From: Arthrobacter silvisoli
GTDB lineage: Bacteria > Actinomycetota > Actinomycetes > Actinomycetales > Micrococcaceae
Assembly: GCF_003369445.1 (NCBI RefSeq)
Contig: NZ_QRCU01000018.1
Coordinates: forward strand, 62,001-126,000
Direction of reading: 5' to 3'
Length of the DNA: 64,000 nt
Shown: piece by piece, positions 1 to 9,013 of the stretch
Layout of the letters: every line of letters starts with the position of its first letter
Numbering within the stretch: position 1 is the stretch's first letter
Made by a program: the position numbers and the translations under genes
Notes under the pieces: model-generated
What the model saw: the letters and a program-made list of their open reading frames with translations, nothing else
The model's database searches: none
What the model was told of the DNA's origin: nothing

Positions 1-1
1 G

Positions 2-304
2 CCGTTCGACCCCAACGTCAAAGACGGACGCCGCGCTGACACCCAGCCCCCGAAGAGCAACTGGGCCCGCGGCATAGCCTCCGGCCCGTTCTACGCCTTC
101 CCGGTTACCTGCGGCATCACCTTCACTTTCGGAGGCCTGAAGACCGATACCTGGGGCCGCGTCCTGAGCGAGAACGGGGGGCCGATTGAAGGGCTCTACG
201 CCTGCGGTGAAGCCTTGGGTGGCCTGTTCAGCGGAAACTACCCCGGTGGCTCCGGGCTTGCAGCAGGTGCAGTCTTCGGACGCCGGGCAGGGTCAATCGC
301 CTAG
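2..304 (+). CDS. FAD-binding dehydrogenase, 3' end only (tricarballylate/fumarate-reductase type)
   Basis: The reading frame is open from base 2 and ends in TAG at 302-304, giving the last 100 residues of a protein that begins outside the window. The tail contains GLYACGEALGGLFSGNYPGG followed by SGLAAGAVFGRRAG, the C-terminal FAD-binding segment of the FAD_binding_2 flavoproteins (fumarate reductase, tricarballylate and ketosteroid dehydrogenases). Upstream, TFTFGGLKTDTWGRVL matches the part of this fold that returns to the FAD domain. The substrate cannot be told from this fragment. A GntR-family gene starts 43 bases downstream on the same strand and may be co-transcribed and regulate it (inference). 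Confidence 0.85.
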   Translation, partial: PFDPNVKDGRRADTQPPKSNWARGIASGPFYAFPVTCGITFTFGGLKTDTWGRVLSENGGPIEGLYACGEALGGLFSGNYPGGSGLAAGAVFGRRAGSIA

Positions 305-347
305 AAGGCAACGCTGCAGTCCCGACAAGCAACGGAAAAGAGGAAAA

Positions 348-983
348 GTGGCCAGTCCCATCCATCAGCGGCTTCGCGAAGATGTTCTCGCCGGTGTCTT
401 TGCTCCTGACGAGCCGCTCACGGAGGCCAAGCTCACCGAGCGGTACGGCACATCCAGAACACCCGTGCGGGAGGCGCTCCAGCGGTTGGAACAGGACGGG
501 CTCGTCGAACGGCGCGGCAAAGCAGTGGTTGTCCGCACGCATTCGGCTGAGGAGATCATCGACATCTACGAGTCGAGGATCGTCCTGGAACAGGCCGCCG
601 CTGCGAAGGCCGCCGTCAAGGCAACCGCCTTGGACCACCAGTTGCTCAGGGCGCTGCTGCTGCAGATGCGGCAATTGGATGCCGGCGACGGTCGGGTGCT
701 TGCGGAAACCAACAGAGCCTTCCACGCCCAGCTTTGGCACGCCACGCACAGCCCATCGCTCATCGGACTGCTGGAACGACTGGATCAGCAGGTACGTCGG
801 TACACGCTCACCACGCTGACCTATCCGGGCAGGTGGCCGGTGGTGCTGGCGGACTACGCCGAACTGCTGGCCGCCGTCGAGGCCCGGGACCCGCAGCGCG
901 CGGGGGAGATCGCCGCCCGCCACATGTCGGACGCCTTGGGCATCAGGTTGAAAATGTACGCTGAGGACCCTAGGACGCTCTAG
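348..983 (+). CDS. GntR family transcriptional regulator, FCD type
   Basis: A 211-residue protein starting at GTG 348, preceded by a purine-rich GAAAAGAGGAAAA ribosome site; a longer frame upstream overlaps the previous gene and has unlike composition, so it was not used. The N-terminal winged helix carries LTEAKLTERYGTSRTPVREA and LEQDGLVERRG, the GntR signature, and the C-terminal two thirds is an all-helical FCD ligand domain (EIIDIYESRIVLEQAAA, NRAFHAQLWHAT, ARHMSDAL). FadR-subfamily members usually repress a neighbouring catabolic operon and release DNA on binding a carboxylate. Its probable target is the flavoprotein dehydrogenase just upstream, but the ligand is unknown. Confidence 0.88.
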   Translation: MASPIHQRLREDVLAGVFAPDEPLTEAKLTERYGTSRTPVREALQRLEQDGLVERRGKAVVVRTHSAEEIIDIYESRIVLEQAAAAKAAVKATALDHQLLRALLLQMRQLDAGDGRVLAETNRAFHAQLWHATHSPSLIGLLERLDQQVRRYTLTTLTYPGRWPVVLADYAELLAAVEARDPQRAGEIAARHMSDALGIRLKMYAEDPRTL

Positions 984-1343
984 GTCGTACCCGCGACCCA
1001 GGGTTGTCCCCAACCGAGCCCGCCGGCCGATGTTCCTGCATACTCCATCGCAACAGGTAACCCGAAAGTCGGGCGCAGGACATGGGTCGGCGCAGAGGTG
1101 GGCCAGGCTCAAAAAGAACCTGGCCCACCTCGCATTTCAAATTCTTAGCCGTGTCCCGGTGCCGATCTCAAGAAACCCGAGCCTGATTGTGCCAACTTCA
1201 TTGGAGCCCACCATGACGGGCCGTACGATACCCACCTGAGAGGCGCTTCGAGGACCTTGGCCTCTGTCCTCTTTAGCGGTCGCGCTCTTAGCGTGAGGCG
1301 TGGGGAAGTGGTGGCAGCATCGGTTCGGAGGAAGGTTGCCGTG
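984..1343. other. Intergenic stretch with terminator, no gene seen
   Basis: This 360-base stretch between the GntR gene and the small membrane protein gene holds the hairpin at 1095-1131. Minus-strand frames crossing it have proline/arginine-rich translations typical of non-coding frames. I see no convincing gene. Confidence 0.6.
1095..1131 (+). terminator. Hairpin terminator after the GntR gene
   Basis: GAGGTGGGCCAGG at 1095-1107 pairs perfectly with CCTGGCCCACCTC at 1119-1131, a 13-base-pair stem around an A-rich 11-base loop. It lies 112 bases after the GntR stop. No long U tract follows, as is usual for high-GC actinobacterial terminators. Confidence 0.7.
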
Positions 1344-1691
1344 ATGCGTTGGGATCTGGGGTTTGCGGGGTTGACGGTCCTTGCCGGCATGTCGCTCGTG
1401 TTCGGGATGGTCGCTCATCTGATCATCGGCAGGACGGCGATGCGGTGGGTTTGGCTCATCGCAGCGGGGGCGTACTTCATTGCGGGGCTTCTGGTCAGCG
1501 AAGTGTGGTTCGGCTGGGCCACCGGTGAGGAGCTTCAGCCCAACATCGATGGCCTGTCGTTCGACGAAGTGAATCTGGTCACCTTGTTCGGCATCATCGC
1601 GGCCGTGGTCCTCAGGTACCTGCTCCGCAGGAAAGGGCCGTCCTCCGGAGCTCCCGGCGATGTGCACAAGCGCCCTCGACAGGGCATCTAG
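1344..1691 (+). CDS. Small integral membrane protein, unknown function
   Basis: A 115-residue protein starting at ATG 1344, with GGAGGAAGG about eight bases upstream; GTG at 1341 is an alternative start. Three hydrophobic segments are visible (roughly residues 4-22, 31-49 and 79-92), the second followed by the acidic, polar loop EVWFGWATGEELQPNIDG, and the protein ends in a basic tail (RYLLRRK and onward). The plus-strand frame has coherent membrane topology while the opposing frame does not, so I take this one as real. The family was not recognised. It converges on a broken membrane-protein gene 22 bases downstream. Confidence 0.6.
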   Translation: MRWDLGFAGLTVLAGMSLVFGMVAHLIIGRTAMRWVWLIAAGAYFIAGLLVSEVWFGWATGEELQPNIDGLSFDEVNLVTLFGIIAAVVLRYLLRRKGPSSGAPGDVHKRPRQGI

Positions 1692-1713
1692 GGGCCCTTG
1701 TTCGTTGCGGTAT

Positions 1714-1973
1714 TCAGGGACGTGCCATCCGGGAGCGACCGGGATCCGATGGCGTGCCATTGTGCGACTCGGCCCGGAGGATCGCGATGCCGGGGATGAG
1801 GAGCCAGAGGCTGTGGAGCCCGCCGGTGACGGCGCTGATGTAGGCGGATCGCTCGCGGGATTGCCGCCGTTTATCAAGGTCTGGAGGAAGTCATTACCTG
1901 CGTAGACAGCGGGAACCGCGACCAGGTTGAGGACCGCGACGAAGTAGCCCGCCCAGCCGAGCGGCCGAGACAT
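1714..1973 (-). pseudogene. Small membrane protein gene with a frameshift
   Basis: From ATG 1973 the frame reads MSRPLGWAGYFVAVLNLVAV and on to NDFLQTLI, a plausible first membrane helix, and then turns into low-complexity proline/serine residues. In another frame the sequence continues sensibly as RERSAYISAVTGGLHSLWLL and IPGIAILRAES, a second membrane helix, and ends in TGA at 1714-1716. A single-base indel near 1872-1885 would join the halves into a protein of about 86 residues. It lies 78 bases downstream of the formate dehydrogenase alpha gene on the same strand and may be the last gene of that operon. Either a real pseudogene or a sequencing error would explain the break. Confidence 0.55.
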
Positions 1974-2051
1974 CGGTGGGCAGGCTGACGGCGGTCGAGG
2001 GCAGGCTGTCGGCGGTCGGCGCGTTCTGTCGGCTCTTGCTGGTTCTGCCTT

Positions 2052-4745
2052 CTAGTGTGCGGGGGCAATGTTGTCGTCGCCTGTCCTGAGGGCCCGGAGG
2101 CCAACAGCGGTGATCTTGTATTCGGGGCAGCCGGTTGCTTCGTCTTCGTGCTGGGAGGTGAGGCTGTTGACGGCTGCATCGGGGAAGTGGATCGCGGTGA
2201 AGAGCTGGCCGGGCTGGATGTCATCGGTGATGTTGGCAGGGAGGACGGTGCGCCCGCGGCGGCTGGTGACTTGGATGAGGTCCCCGGTCGTGATTCTCAT
2301 GGCGGCTGCGTCCTGCGGCGCCAGGTCAAGGGTTTCCCGAGGGAGGAGGCTGATGTTGGGGGTGTCTCTGGTCATGCTGCCGGTGTTGTAGTGTTCGGCC
2401 CGCCGGCCCGTGATCAGCAGGAATGGGTATTCCGGGCCGGGCTCCTCGCCGGGGGGCAGGTAGGGGCGTGCCGCGAACCGCGCCCGGCCGTCCGGAGTGG
2501 CGAAGCGTTTGGTGTAGAGCCGTGGAGTTCCCGGGGACCCGGTGTGGCAGGGCCAATGCAACGCGCCTTCCCGGTCCAGGCGGTCATGGCCGATGCCTCC
2601 GAACAGTGGGGCCAGGGCCGCGCATTCGGCGAGAGCCTCGCTCGGGGTAGGACATCCGAGCGGGCTGCCCATGGCGGCGGCGACGCCCTGCAGGATATCG
2701 AAGTCGCTCCGTGTCCCCTCGGGTGCGGGAACCGCCGGACGGACGCGCTGGATACGGCGGTCGAAGTTGGTGAATGTCCCGTCCTTCTCCGGCCAGGCGG
2801 CGACGGGGAAGACAACGTCGGCGGCCTTCGCGGTGGGCGAGAGGAACATGTCATTGCAGATGACCAGGGGGCATGCATCCAGGGCCGCCCGCACGGCGGA
2901 GCTGTCGGGGTCGGTGGTGAGCACGTCCTCGCCGATGATCCACAGGGCTCTGAGGGCCCCGTTGCGTGCTGCGGCGAGCATCTGGGGGATCCTGAGCCCG
3001 GGGGTGCTGGGGACGGTTGCATGCCATGCCTTGCTGAAGCCCGCACGCACTGCTGGGTCGGCGACAGGCTGGTACCCGGGCAGCTGGTCCGGCAGCGCTC
3101 CCATGTCGGAGGCGCCCTGGACATTGTTCTGTCCGCGGAGCGGGTTTATCCCTCCGCCTGCTCCCGGTCCGACAGCCCCGCGCAATAACGCGAGGTTGGC
3201 CAGGGACCGCACCCCGTCGGTTCCGTGGAGGTGCTCGGTCACGCCAAGCCCATAGAAGACCATTGGGCCCCGCGCCTTGCCGTAGATCCGGGCGGCGGCG
3301 GTGAGGTCCGCGGCAGGCACGCCCGAGATCTCCTCCACCGCTTCCGGTGTATACCATGCGACTGTCTCGGCCATCTCCTCGAATCCGCTGGTGTGGGCGC
3401 GGATGAAGGTGTGGTCGGTGAGCCCGTCCCGGATGAGCACGTGGGCGAGGGCGTTGAAGACGGCCACGTTGGTGCCCGGCCGCGGGGCCAGGTGGACGTC
3501 TGCGTGGCGGGCCAGCCGTGTCCGGCGAGGATCGATGACCACGAGCCGGGCGCCGTTCAGCACGTGTTCGAAGATGCGCGATCCGACGACGGGGTGGGCG
3601 TCGGTCGGATTCGCCCCGACGACCATAACGGCGTCGCAGCCGTCGAGGTCCTCGAAGGGATTGGTTCCCCCGGCGAGCCCGAAGGCTGCGGTGAGGCCGG
3701 CGGCCGAAGGAGCGTGGCAGAGCCGGGAGCAGTTATCGATGCTGTTGGTGCCCATGACGGTGCGGGTGAACTTCTGGGCAAGATAGTTCTCTTCGTTGGT
3801 CGCCCGGGCGGAGGAGATCATGCCGAACGCGTCCGGGGCTGAGACGCGGACGGCCTTGAGCCGTTCGGCGACGTATCGGATGGCTTCGTCCCACGATGCT
3901 TCACTGAGGGTTCCCGCGCGTCGGATCAGCGGGGTTACGAGCCGGTCGGACGAGCGGAGGAACCCATGAGAGAACCTGCCTTTGACGCAGGCGTGACCCC
4001 GGTTGACCGAGCCATCTGCAACGGGGCGGACGGTGGCAATGTCCCCGTCCCTGCTTGTGATGTCGAGTGTGCACCCGACCCCGCAAAACCCGCAGGTGGT
4101 CCGGGTGGTCGTCTCCAGCGGACGGGCATCGAGCAGACCCGGCTCCGACAACGCCCCCGTCGGGCAGGTGTCCACGCAGGCCCCGCAGGCCACACAGTCC
4201 GAATCCACCCAGGCCCCGCCCGTTCCGGGCGCCACCACAGTGTCAGCACCGCGCCCGACCAAGGTGAGGGCGAAGGTACCTTGGATTTCGGTGCAGGCAC
4301 GCACGCACCGGCCGCAGGCGATGCACAGGTCGCGGTCGAGCTTGACATACGGGTGCGAGCGGTCAACCCCTCGTACCGGCAGCAGCTGAACACCCGGGGG
4401 CGCGGTGACACCGTGGGTGGCGCACTCCCGTACCAGCTCGCTGCGGTCGCCGGGCACGTCCAAGGCTCGTGCGGGCAGGCCCGCCACGATCGCCCCCAGC
4501 GCCTGCCGCCGCAGGGGTACCGTGCCTGCAACGGCGACGATGCACCCTTCGCTAGCGGGCGTGCTGCACGCTGCGACCACACCGTGGCCCGATACCTCCA
4601 CGAGGCAGGTCCGGCATGAAGCCGCTGCGCTGAGCCGGTCGTCGTGGCACAGGGCGGGCACGTGCAGCCCCGCCGCACGGACGGCGTCCAGGATGGTGGC
4701 CCCGGCCGGAAGATCGACAGGGATGCCGTCAACGCTGACCTTCAT
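2052..4745 (-). CDS. fdhF: Formate dehydrogenase alpha subunit, NAD-linked, molybdenum type
   Basis: An 897-residue catalytic subunit oxidising formate to CO2. Domains in order: a NuoG-like 2Fe-2S ferredoxin (C33, C44, C47, C60), an 8Fe ferredoxin segment (C141/144/147/151 and C184/187/190/194), the Mo-domain 4Fe-4S motif CGFCGVGC (C218, C221, C225, with C253), then the bis-molybdopterin domains to the C-terminal molybdopterin-dinucleotide-binding barrel. The Mo ligand is cysteine, not selenocysteine, in NCSRLCHAPS (C343). The start at 4745 was chosen because MKVSVDGIPV begins the ferredoxin fold and its ATG overlaps the beta-subunit stop as ATGA, so translation is coupled; an extension to 4937 would lie inside the upstream gene. 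Together the subunits resemble the soluble Fds type that reduces NAD. Confidence 0.93.
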   Translation of the reverse strand: MKVSVDGIPVDLPAGATILDAVRAAGLHVPALCHDDRLSAAASCRTCLVEVSGHGVVAACSTPASEGCIVAVAGTVPLRRQALGAIVAGLPARALDVPGDRSELVRECATHGVTAPPGVQLLPVRGVDRSHPYVKLDRDLCIACGRCVRACTEIQGTFALTLVGRGADTVVAPGTGGAWVDSDCVACGACVDTCPTGALSEPGLLDARPLETTTRTTCGFCGVGCTLDITSRDGDIATVRPVADGSVNRGHACVKGRFSHGFLRSSDRLVTPLIRRAGTLSEASWDEAIRYVAERLKAVRVSAPDAFGMISSARATNEENYLAQKFTRTVMGTNSIDNCSRLCHAPSAAGLTAAFGLAGGTNPFEDLDGCDAVMVVGANPTDAHPVVGSRIFEHVLNGARLVVIDPRRTRLARHADVHLAPRPGTNVAVFNALAHVLIRDGLTDHTFIRAHTSGFEEMAETVAWYTPEAVEEISGVPAADLTAAARIYGKARGPMVFYGLGVTEHLHGTDGVRSLANLALLRGAVGPGAGGGINPLRGQNNVQGASDMGALPDQLPGYQPVADPAVRAGFSKAWHATVPSTPGLRIPQMLAAARNGALRALWIIGEDVLTTDPDSSAVRAALDACPLVICNDMFLSPTAKAADVVFPVAAWPEKDGTFTNFDRRIQRVRPAVPAPEGTRSDFDILQGVAAAMGSPLGCPTPSEALAECAALAPLFGGIGHDRLDREGALHWPCHTGSPGTPRLYTKRFATPDGRARFAARPYLPPGEEPGPEYPFLLITGRRAEHYNTGSMTRDTPNISLLPRETLDLAPQDAAAMRITTGDLIQVTSRRGRTVLPANITDDIQPGQLFTAIHFPDAAVNSLTSQHEDEATGCPEYKITAVGLRALRTGDDNIAPAH

Positions 4746-6397
4746 CCCGTCCACCCGTCCAGTCTGTAGACCCGGGCGAGGCTGCGCACGGCGGCCGGCA
4801 CGCGCCGTCCGAACGCGCACAGGCTGCCCACGGCCATGGTGTCCAGCACCTGCGTTCTCGACGCCCGGGTTTCCTGCGTGCCGGGCAGCGCAGCCAGCAC
4901 GCGTCCGCGGCGTGAGCCGACCCGGCACGGGGAGCACTGGCCGCAGCTCTCGGAGTCCGCGAACTCCCAGAGGTTGCCCAGGACCTGACCGCCCGAGACG
5001 CTCTGGTCAAAGGCGACGATCCCGGCATGGCCCAGGGCTGCGCCGTGCCCGGCCAAGGCCGAATCGGTCAGAGCCACGTCCAGATCCTCCGGACTGAGGA
5101 AACCTCCCAGCGGCCCCCCGAGCTGCAGGGAGCGCAGCTCCGACCCTGTGCGGAGGCCGCCCCCGAGGTCTTCGACCACCCGCCGGACCATGGTCCCGGT
5201 CTCGACCTCGTAGGCTCCTGGCCGGGCGAACCGCTCCGACAGGCACACCACGATCGTCCCGGACTCCCCGGCAACGCCCATCCGGGCATACGCGGCCCCG
5301 CCATGCCGGATGATCCACGGCAGCGCGGCGAGGGTCTCGACGTTGTTGACCACCGTGGGCCGGCCCGCCAGACCAGCCTCGGTCGGGTATGGCGGCCGTG
5401 CCCTCACCGCCCCGCGGAGTCCCTCAAGGCCGTTCAGCAGGGCCGTCTCCTCCCCGGAGACGTACGAGCCAGCGCCCTCCGCAACACCCACCTCCAGAGT
5501 GAATCCGCTGCCATGGACACCCTCGCCGAGATGGCCTGCGACCTCTGCTTCCCGGACTGCCTCCCGCATCCGGGCGACCGCGCGCGGATATTCCGAGCGG
5601 ACGAACACCACACCTTTGCCTGCGCCCACTGCGAAACAGGCCAGGGCCAGCCCCTCGAGAACCCGGTGCGGGTCCTCCTCCATCAGCAGCCGGTCCACGA
5701 ACGAGCCAGGATCGCCCTCGTCCCCGTTGGCCACCACCACCCGAGGACCCTTGTGGTCCAAAGCGGAACGCCACTTCAGGGCCACAGGGAACCCCGCACC
5801 TCCGCGGCCCTTGAGTCCGGCCGCTTCGACCTGCCCCAGTACCGTGCCCGGATCGGCGGCCGCCACAACCTCCGGCCACACCGACCAAGGCTGCGAGAGG
5901 CCGAGCAGACCGGCCATCACCACCGGCTCGCGGCTGTCACTGTGCCAGGGGATCCCGGGGTCGAGCCGGGGAGCGCGGCCGAGCAACTGGTCCACGTCAT
6001 CGGCTCCCACACAGGCCTCATTCCCGTCGAGAGCAGCGGGAGCGGCATAACAGTAACCCAGGCAGTGCACTGTTTGGACCGATGTGCCAGCCTCCGCGCC
6101 GAGCGCTTCGCGAACTTCTTCCACATGGGATCCGGCTGTCGCCGCGAAGCACGCGGCCGCCCCGCAGACACGAACATGGCGCAGCTCCCTGGGCGCGGAA
6201 AGGTCAGAGAAGAACGAGGCCGGACCCGCCACGGCGGCTGCAGGGAGGCCCAATCCGAGGGCAACAGCCGTGGGCGGATCGCCGCCCCGCAGGCGCTCCC
6301 GCGCATTGTCGATCGGCCGATTGAAGCGGTCCGCATACCGGCGGAACCTATCCTCGCCGACCGTCTCCGGTCCCGCCTTCGGCTCCTGCTCTTGCAT
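4742..6397 (-). CDS. Formate dehydrogenase beta subunit (NuoE-NuoF fusion, NADH-forming)
   Basis: A 551-residue diaphorase subunit. The N-terminal part is NuoE-like, with a thioredoxin-fold 2Fe-2S set at C78, C83, C112 and C116. It is followed by a NuoF-like module with the FMN/NAD motifs GRGGAGFP and VVANGDEGDPGSF, and ESCGQCSPCRVGSRRG for the N3-type 4Fe-4S cluster. In the Fds enzymes of proteobacteria the NuoE-like (gamma) and NuoF-like (beta) parts are separate proteins; here they are one. It is the first gene of the operon and its TGA overlaps the alpha start by four bases. No fdhD or gamma gene is present in this window. Confidence 0.92.
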   Translation of the reverse strand: MQEQEPKAGPETVGEDRFRRYADRFNRPIDNARERLRGGDPPTAVALGLGLPAAAVAGPASFFSDLSAPRELRHVRVCGAAACFAATAGSHVEEVREALGAEAGTSVQTVHCLGYCYAAPAALDGNEACVGADDVDQLLGRAPRLDPGIPWHSDSREPVVMAGLLGLSQPWSVWPEVVAAADPGTVLGQVEAAGLKGRGGAGFPVALKWRSALDHKGPRVVVANGDEGDPGSFVDRLLMEEDPHRVLEGLALACFAVGAGKGVVFVRSEYPRAVARMREAVREAEVAGHLGEGVHGSGFTLEVGVAEGAGSYVSGEETALLNGLEGLRGAVRARPPYPTEAGLAGRPTVVNNVETLAALPWIIRHGGAAYARMGVAGESGTIVVCLSERFARPGAYEVETGTMVRRVVEDLGGGLRTGSELRSLQLGGPLGGFLSPEDLDVALTDSALAGHGAALGHAGIVAFDQSVSGGQVLGNLWEFADSESCGQCSPCRVGSRRGRVLAALPGTQETRASRTQVLDTMAVGSLCAFGRRVPAAVRSLARVYRLDGWTG

Positions 6398-6639
6398 AGA
6401 CTCAACCTTCCCGCCCCGTGTCAGCCATTTTCAAGAGCCCCGTGGCCCGGTTTTCCCACCGGCCCGCCACAGACCGCCGACGCCCTGAACGTTGCCGCCC
6501 GTCAGGCCTCGAGGTTCCGGACCGGGCAGCCGAGGAAACGTTGACAGGTAGCGTCGGGGGAGGGAGCCAGGCGCCCGCCCCCATGTCTCCGGTTCGGGAA
6601 CCGTTTTGCACCTTCGTTGTCCCCGTACGGGAATGACCC

Positions 6640-8616
6640 CTAGCCCACGTGGACCCATGGTCGTCGGGTGACGTCCGCTTCGGCTTCGCGGAGGACTTCG
6701 CGGGTGACGGGGGCGATTTCGCCTTCGCCGAGGAAGAGGAACTTCAGGAGGTTGACTATGGGGTTGCCCTCGGTCCAGCGGAAGTAGATGTGCGGCATCA
6801 GTCCGGTTACGTCCCGGATGTGCAGGAGGACCGAGGCGATCGTGTTGGGAACGACAGGGCCGTGGACATCCAGGATCTGGTAGCCGTGCCGGGTGATGCC
6901 GCGGACTTCCAAGGCTGTTTCGAAGTCGGAGGAGTCATCGACGGTGACTTCCAGGAAGATGGCCTTGTGTTCCAGGGGCAGGTGGCTGACCTCGATCGCG
7001 GAGGTGAGTTTCTGTCGGTATGCCTCGGCGCTGATGCGGAGCGGCTCGTGGGCAATGATGGAAATGGGCCCCACAAGGTCGGTGGACATGAACTCCAAGG
7101 CGGCCCGGTCCATGTGGACGTGGGTGGCGTGCAGTTCAAAGGAGCGCCGGACCCGGGAGAGCAGGGAGAGCAGGATGATGCCGAGGATGAAGAACACTGC
7201 GATCCGGATGCCTTCGGGCCGTTCGATGACATTGGCGATGGTCGTGTAGATGAAGACGACGGCGATGGTGCCGAAGCCGATCGTGCGTCGTGGCTGTTTG
7301 TTGCGGCGGGCCGAGAGGGTCACGGCGATGGCAGCGGAGGTCATCAGCACGAGAACGCCGGTGGCGTAGGCGCCGCCTTGGGCATCGACGTCGGCGTCGA
7401 AAAGGAAGGTGATCAGGAACGCTATGAGGGTGAACACCAGCACGAGGGGCCGCACGGCCCTGGCCCATTCCGGGGCCATGCCGTACCGGGGGAGGTATCT
7501 CGGCACGAGGTTGAGCAGCCCGGCCATCGCGGAGGCGCCGGCAAACCAAAGGATGGCGATCGTGCTGATGTCGTAGACGGTACCGAACCCGTTCCCGAGG
7601 TACTCATGCGCCAGGAGCGCCAGGGCACGGCCGTTGGCTTGGCCGCCTGGCTGGAACTCCTGTTCCGGGATCAGGACGACGGTGATGAAGCTGGTGGTGA
7701 TGAGGAAGGCGCTCATGATCACCGCGGCGCTGGTCAGGAGCCGGCGAGTCCCTTTGATGCGTCCTGCGGGCCGCTCCTCGGTGTCCGCGGCGCTGCCCCT
7801 GATCTGCGGCATGACGGCGACCCCGGTTTCGAAGCCGGACAAGCCGAGGGCCAGTTTGGGGAAGACGATCAGGGCGATGGCGATGACCATCAGCGGGTCG
7901 CCGTGTGAGGTGGTGAGGGACTGCCACCAATTGCCCACGGCTATTGGCTGGGTGAACACTTCGAACAACGTCACAGCCACGACCACGACGTTCAAGCCCA
8001 GGTAGAGCACGACAAGTGCGACGGCGACCCCGATGGCTTCCTTGAATCCGCGAAGGAACACCGCGGCCAGCAGTGCCAGCAGGAACAGCGTGAGCAACAC
8101 GTTTTGGCCCTGCAGCCAGCCCGGCATGAAGGGGTTCTGGATCGCGTGGGCGGTGGCGTCGGCGGCGGACAGGGTCATGGTGATCATGAAGTCCGTGGCG
8201 GCGAACCCGAGCAGCACCAGTACCAGCAGCTTCCCGCCCCAGCGGGGCAGCAGCTTCTCGAGCATCGCGATCGACCCTTCACCTCGCGGGCTTTCCCCGG
8301 CCACGCGGCGGTAGACGGGCAGCGCTCCAAGGAGCGTCACGGCGATGAGCACGAGGGTCGCCAGCGGAGAGATCACGCCCGCGGCCAGGGCCGCGATGGC
8401 CGGCTGGTAGCCGAGGGTTGAGAAGTAGTCGACACCTGTGAGGCACATGACCTGCCACCAGGTGTGTTTCTTCAGGTGGGCATCACTGACGGCACCCGGT
8501 CCCTGGTGGATTCCCCGGGCGTCCTGGAGGCCGAACAACAACCAGCTGCGGAAGGCGGCGCCGGGACCGGGCCGTGAAGCCGATGGATCCGCCGGGGGAC
8601 GGCTCAGCGTGGTCAT
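6640..8616 (-). CDS. APC-superfamily permease with C-terminal cytosolic domain
   Basis: A 658-residue transporter. After a hydrophilic N-terminus of about 55 residues, [20 protein letters not shown] begins a core of about twelve membrane helices with APC features (the unwound [12 protein letters not shown] helix and the later [20 protein letters not shown]). The last 160-170 residues (from about [13 protein letters not shown]) are soluble and include [18 protein letters not shown]. Related actinobacterial proteins are annotated as amino-acid or KUP-like potassium permeases; the substrate cannot be decided from sequence. GGAAAGGCTGAC precedes the ATG. The gene stands alone between the formate dehydrogenase promoter region and a divergent gene. 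Confidence 0.8.
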   Translation of the reverse strand: MTTLSRPPADPSASRPGPGAAFRSWLLFGLQDARGIHQGPGAVSDAHLKKHTWWQVMCLTGVDYFSTLGYQPAIAALAAGVISPLATLVLIAVTLLGALPVYRRVAGESPRGEGSIAMLEKLLPRWGGKLLVLVLLGFAATDFMITMTLSAADATAHAIQNPFMPGWLQGQNVLLTLFLLALLAAVFLRGFKEAIGVAVALVVLYLGLNVVVVAVTLFEVFTQPIAVGNWWQSLTTSHGDPLMVIAIALIVFPKLALGLSGFETGVAVMPQIRGSAADTEERPAGRIKGTRRLLTSAAVIMSAFLITTSFITVVLIPEQEFQPGGQANGRALALLAHEYLGNGFGTVYDISTIAILWFAGASAMAGLLNLVPRYLPRYGMAPEWARAVRPLVLVFTLIAFLITFLFDADVDAQGGAYATGVLVLMTSAAIAVTLSARRNKQPRRTIGFGTIAVVFIYTTIANVIERPEGIRIAVFFILGIILLSLLSRVRRSFELHATHVHMDRAALEFMSTDLVGPISIIAHEPLRISAEAYRQKLTSAIEVSHLPLEHKAIFLEVTVDDSSDFETALEVRGITRHGYQILDVHGPVVPNTIASVLLHIRDVTGLMPHIYFRWTEGNPIVNLLKFLFLGEGEIAPVTREVLREAEADVTRRPWVHVG

Positions 8617-9013
8617 GTCAGCCTTTCCTGGCGGGACACCATGCCCCGGTCACTGCCGACGGTAGCACCGGCGATCACCCGTGCGGCCGGGTTGCCGGAA
8701 TCCTTGATGCTTCCTTAACGGCCTCCGGATCCGGGGCCCTTATCGAGGTTGCCACTGCGGGTCATCCGTCGCTTCACCATGGCGACGGGCCGATGCTCCT
8801 GCTGGCAGCGGCCGGGCTTCCCACGCACTCCGTGTTTCAATTGGCTCAGACGCTGCTCGGTCACTTCGCGGTACGCACTTATGCGTGGAGGGCAGCGGGG
8901 ACATTGAACCGCACCCCATTGGATGACGGCTGGTAGTTGACTGTATATACATGGAAGATATTCACGACCGAAGGTACTCACCGTTTGGCAGACGCCAGGC
9001 AGGAAGCTGAACA
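8617..9013. other. Divergent intergenic region, no gene seen
   Basis: 397 bases lie between the divergent permease and hydantoinase-like genes. Short frames on both strands translate to unconvincing sequence. The right end holds a promoter-like stretch and a 10-base palindrome (separate entry). I looked for a riboswitch in front of the permease and could not support one. Confidence 0.5.
8937..8964 (+). promoter_or_regulatory. Candidate promoter with TGTATATACA palindrome
   Basis: TTGACT at 8937-8942 and TATTCA at 8959-8964 are spaced 16 bases apart, about 50 bases before the ATG of the hydantoinase-like gene. The perfect palindrome TGTATATACA (8942-8951) lies directly behind the -35 element and is AT-rich in a GC-rich region. 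A regulator bound there would block the promoter; the PucR protein of the same operon is one candidate. Read by eye only. Confidence 0.4.

Noticed and set aside
1137..1713. Downstream half of a long minus-strand frame that begins in the broken membrane gene
   Set aside because: After the first 35 residues the translation is Pro/Arg/His-rich and opposes a coherent membrane protein on the plus strand, so only the frameshifted gene to 1714 is kept.
5027..6544. 505-codon plus-strand frame opposite the formate dehydrogenase beta gene
   Set aside because: It is the antisense shadow of a well-supported gene; composition is His/Arg/Pro-rich and no family fits.
8617..8720. Possible cyclic-di-AMP or other riboswitch before the APC permease
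   Set aside because: The leader has short GC-rich complementarity but none of the conserved bases I would need to call a known class.
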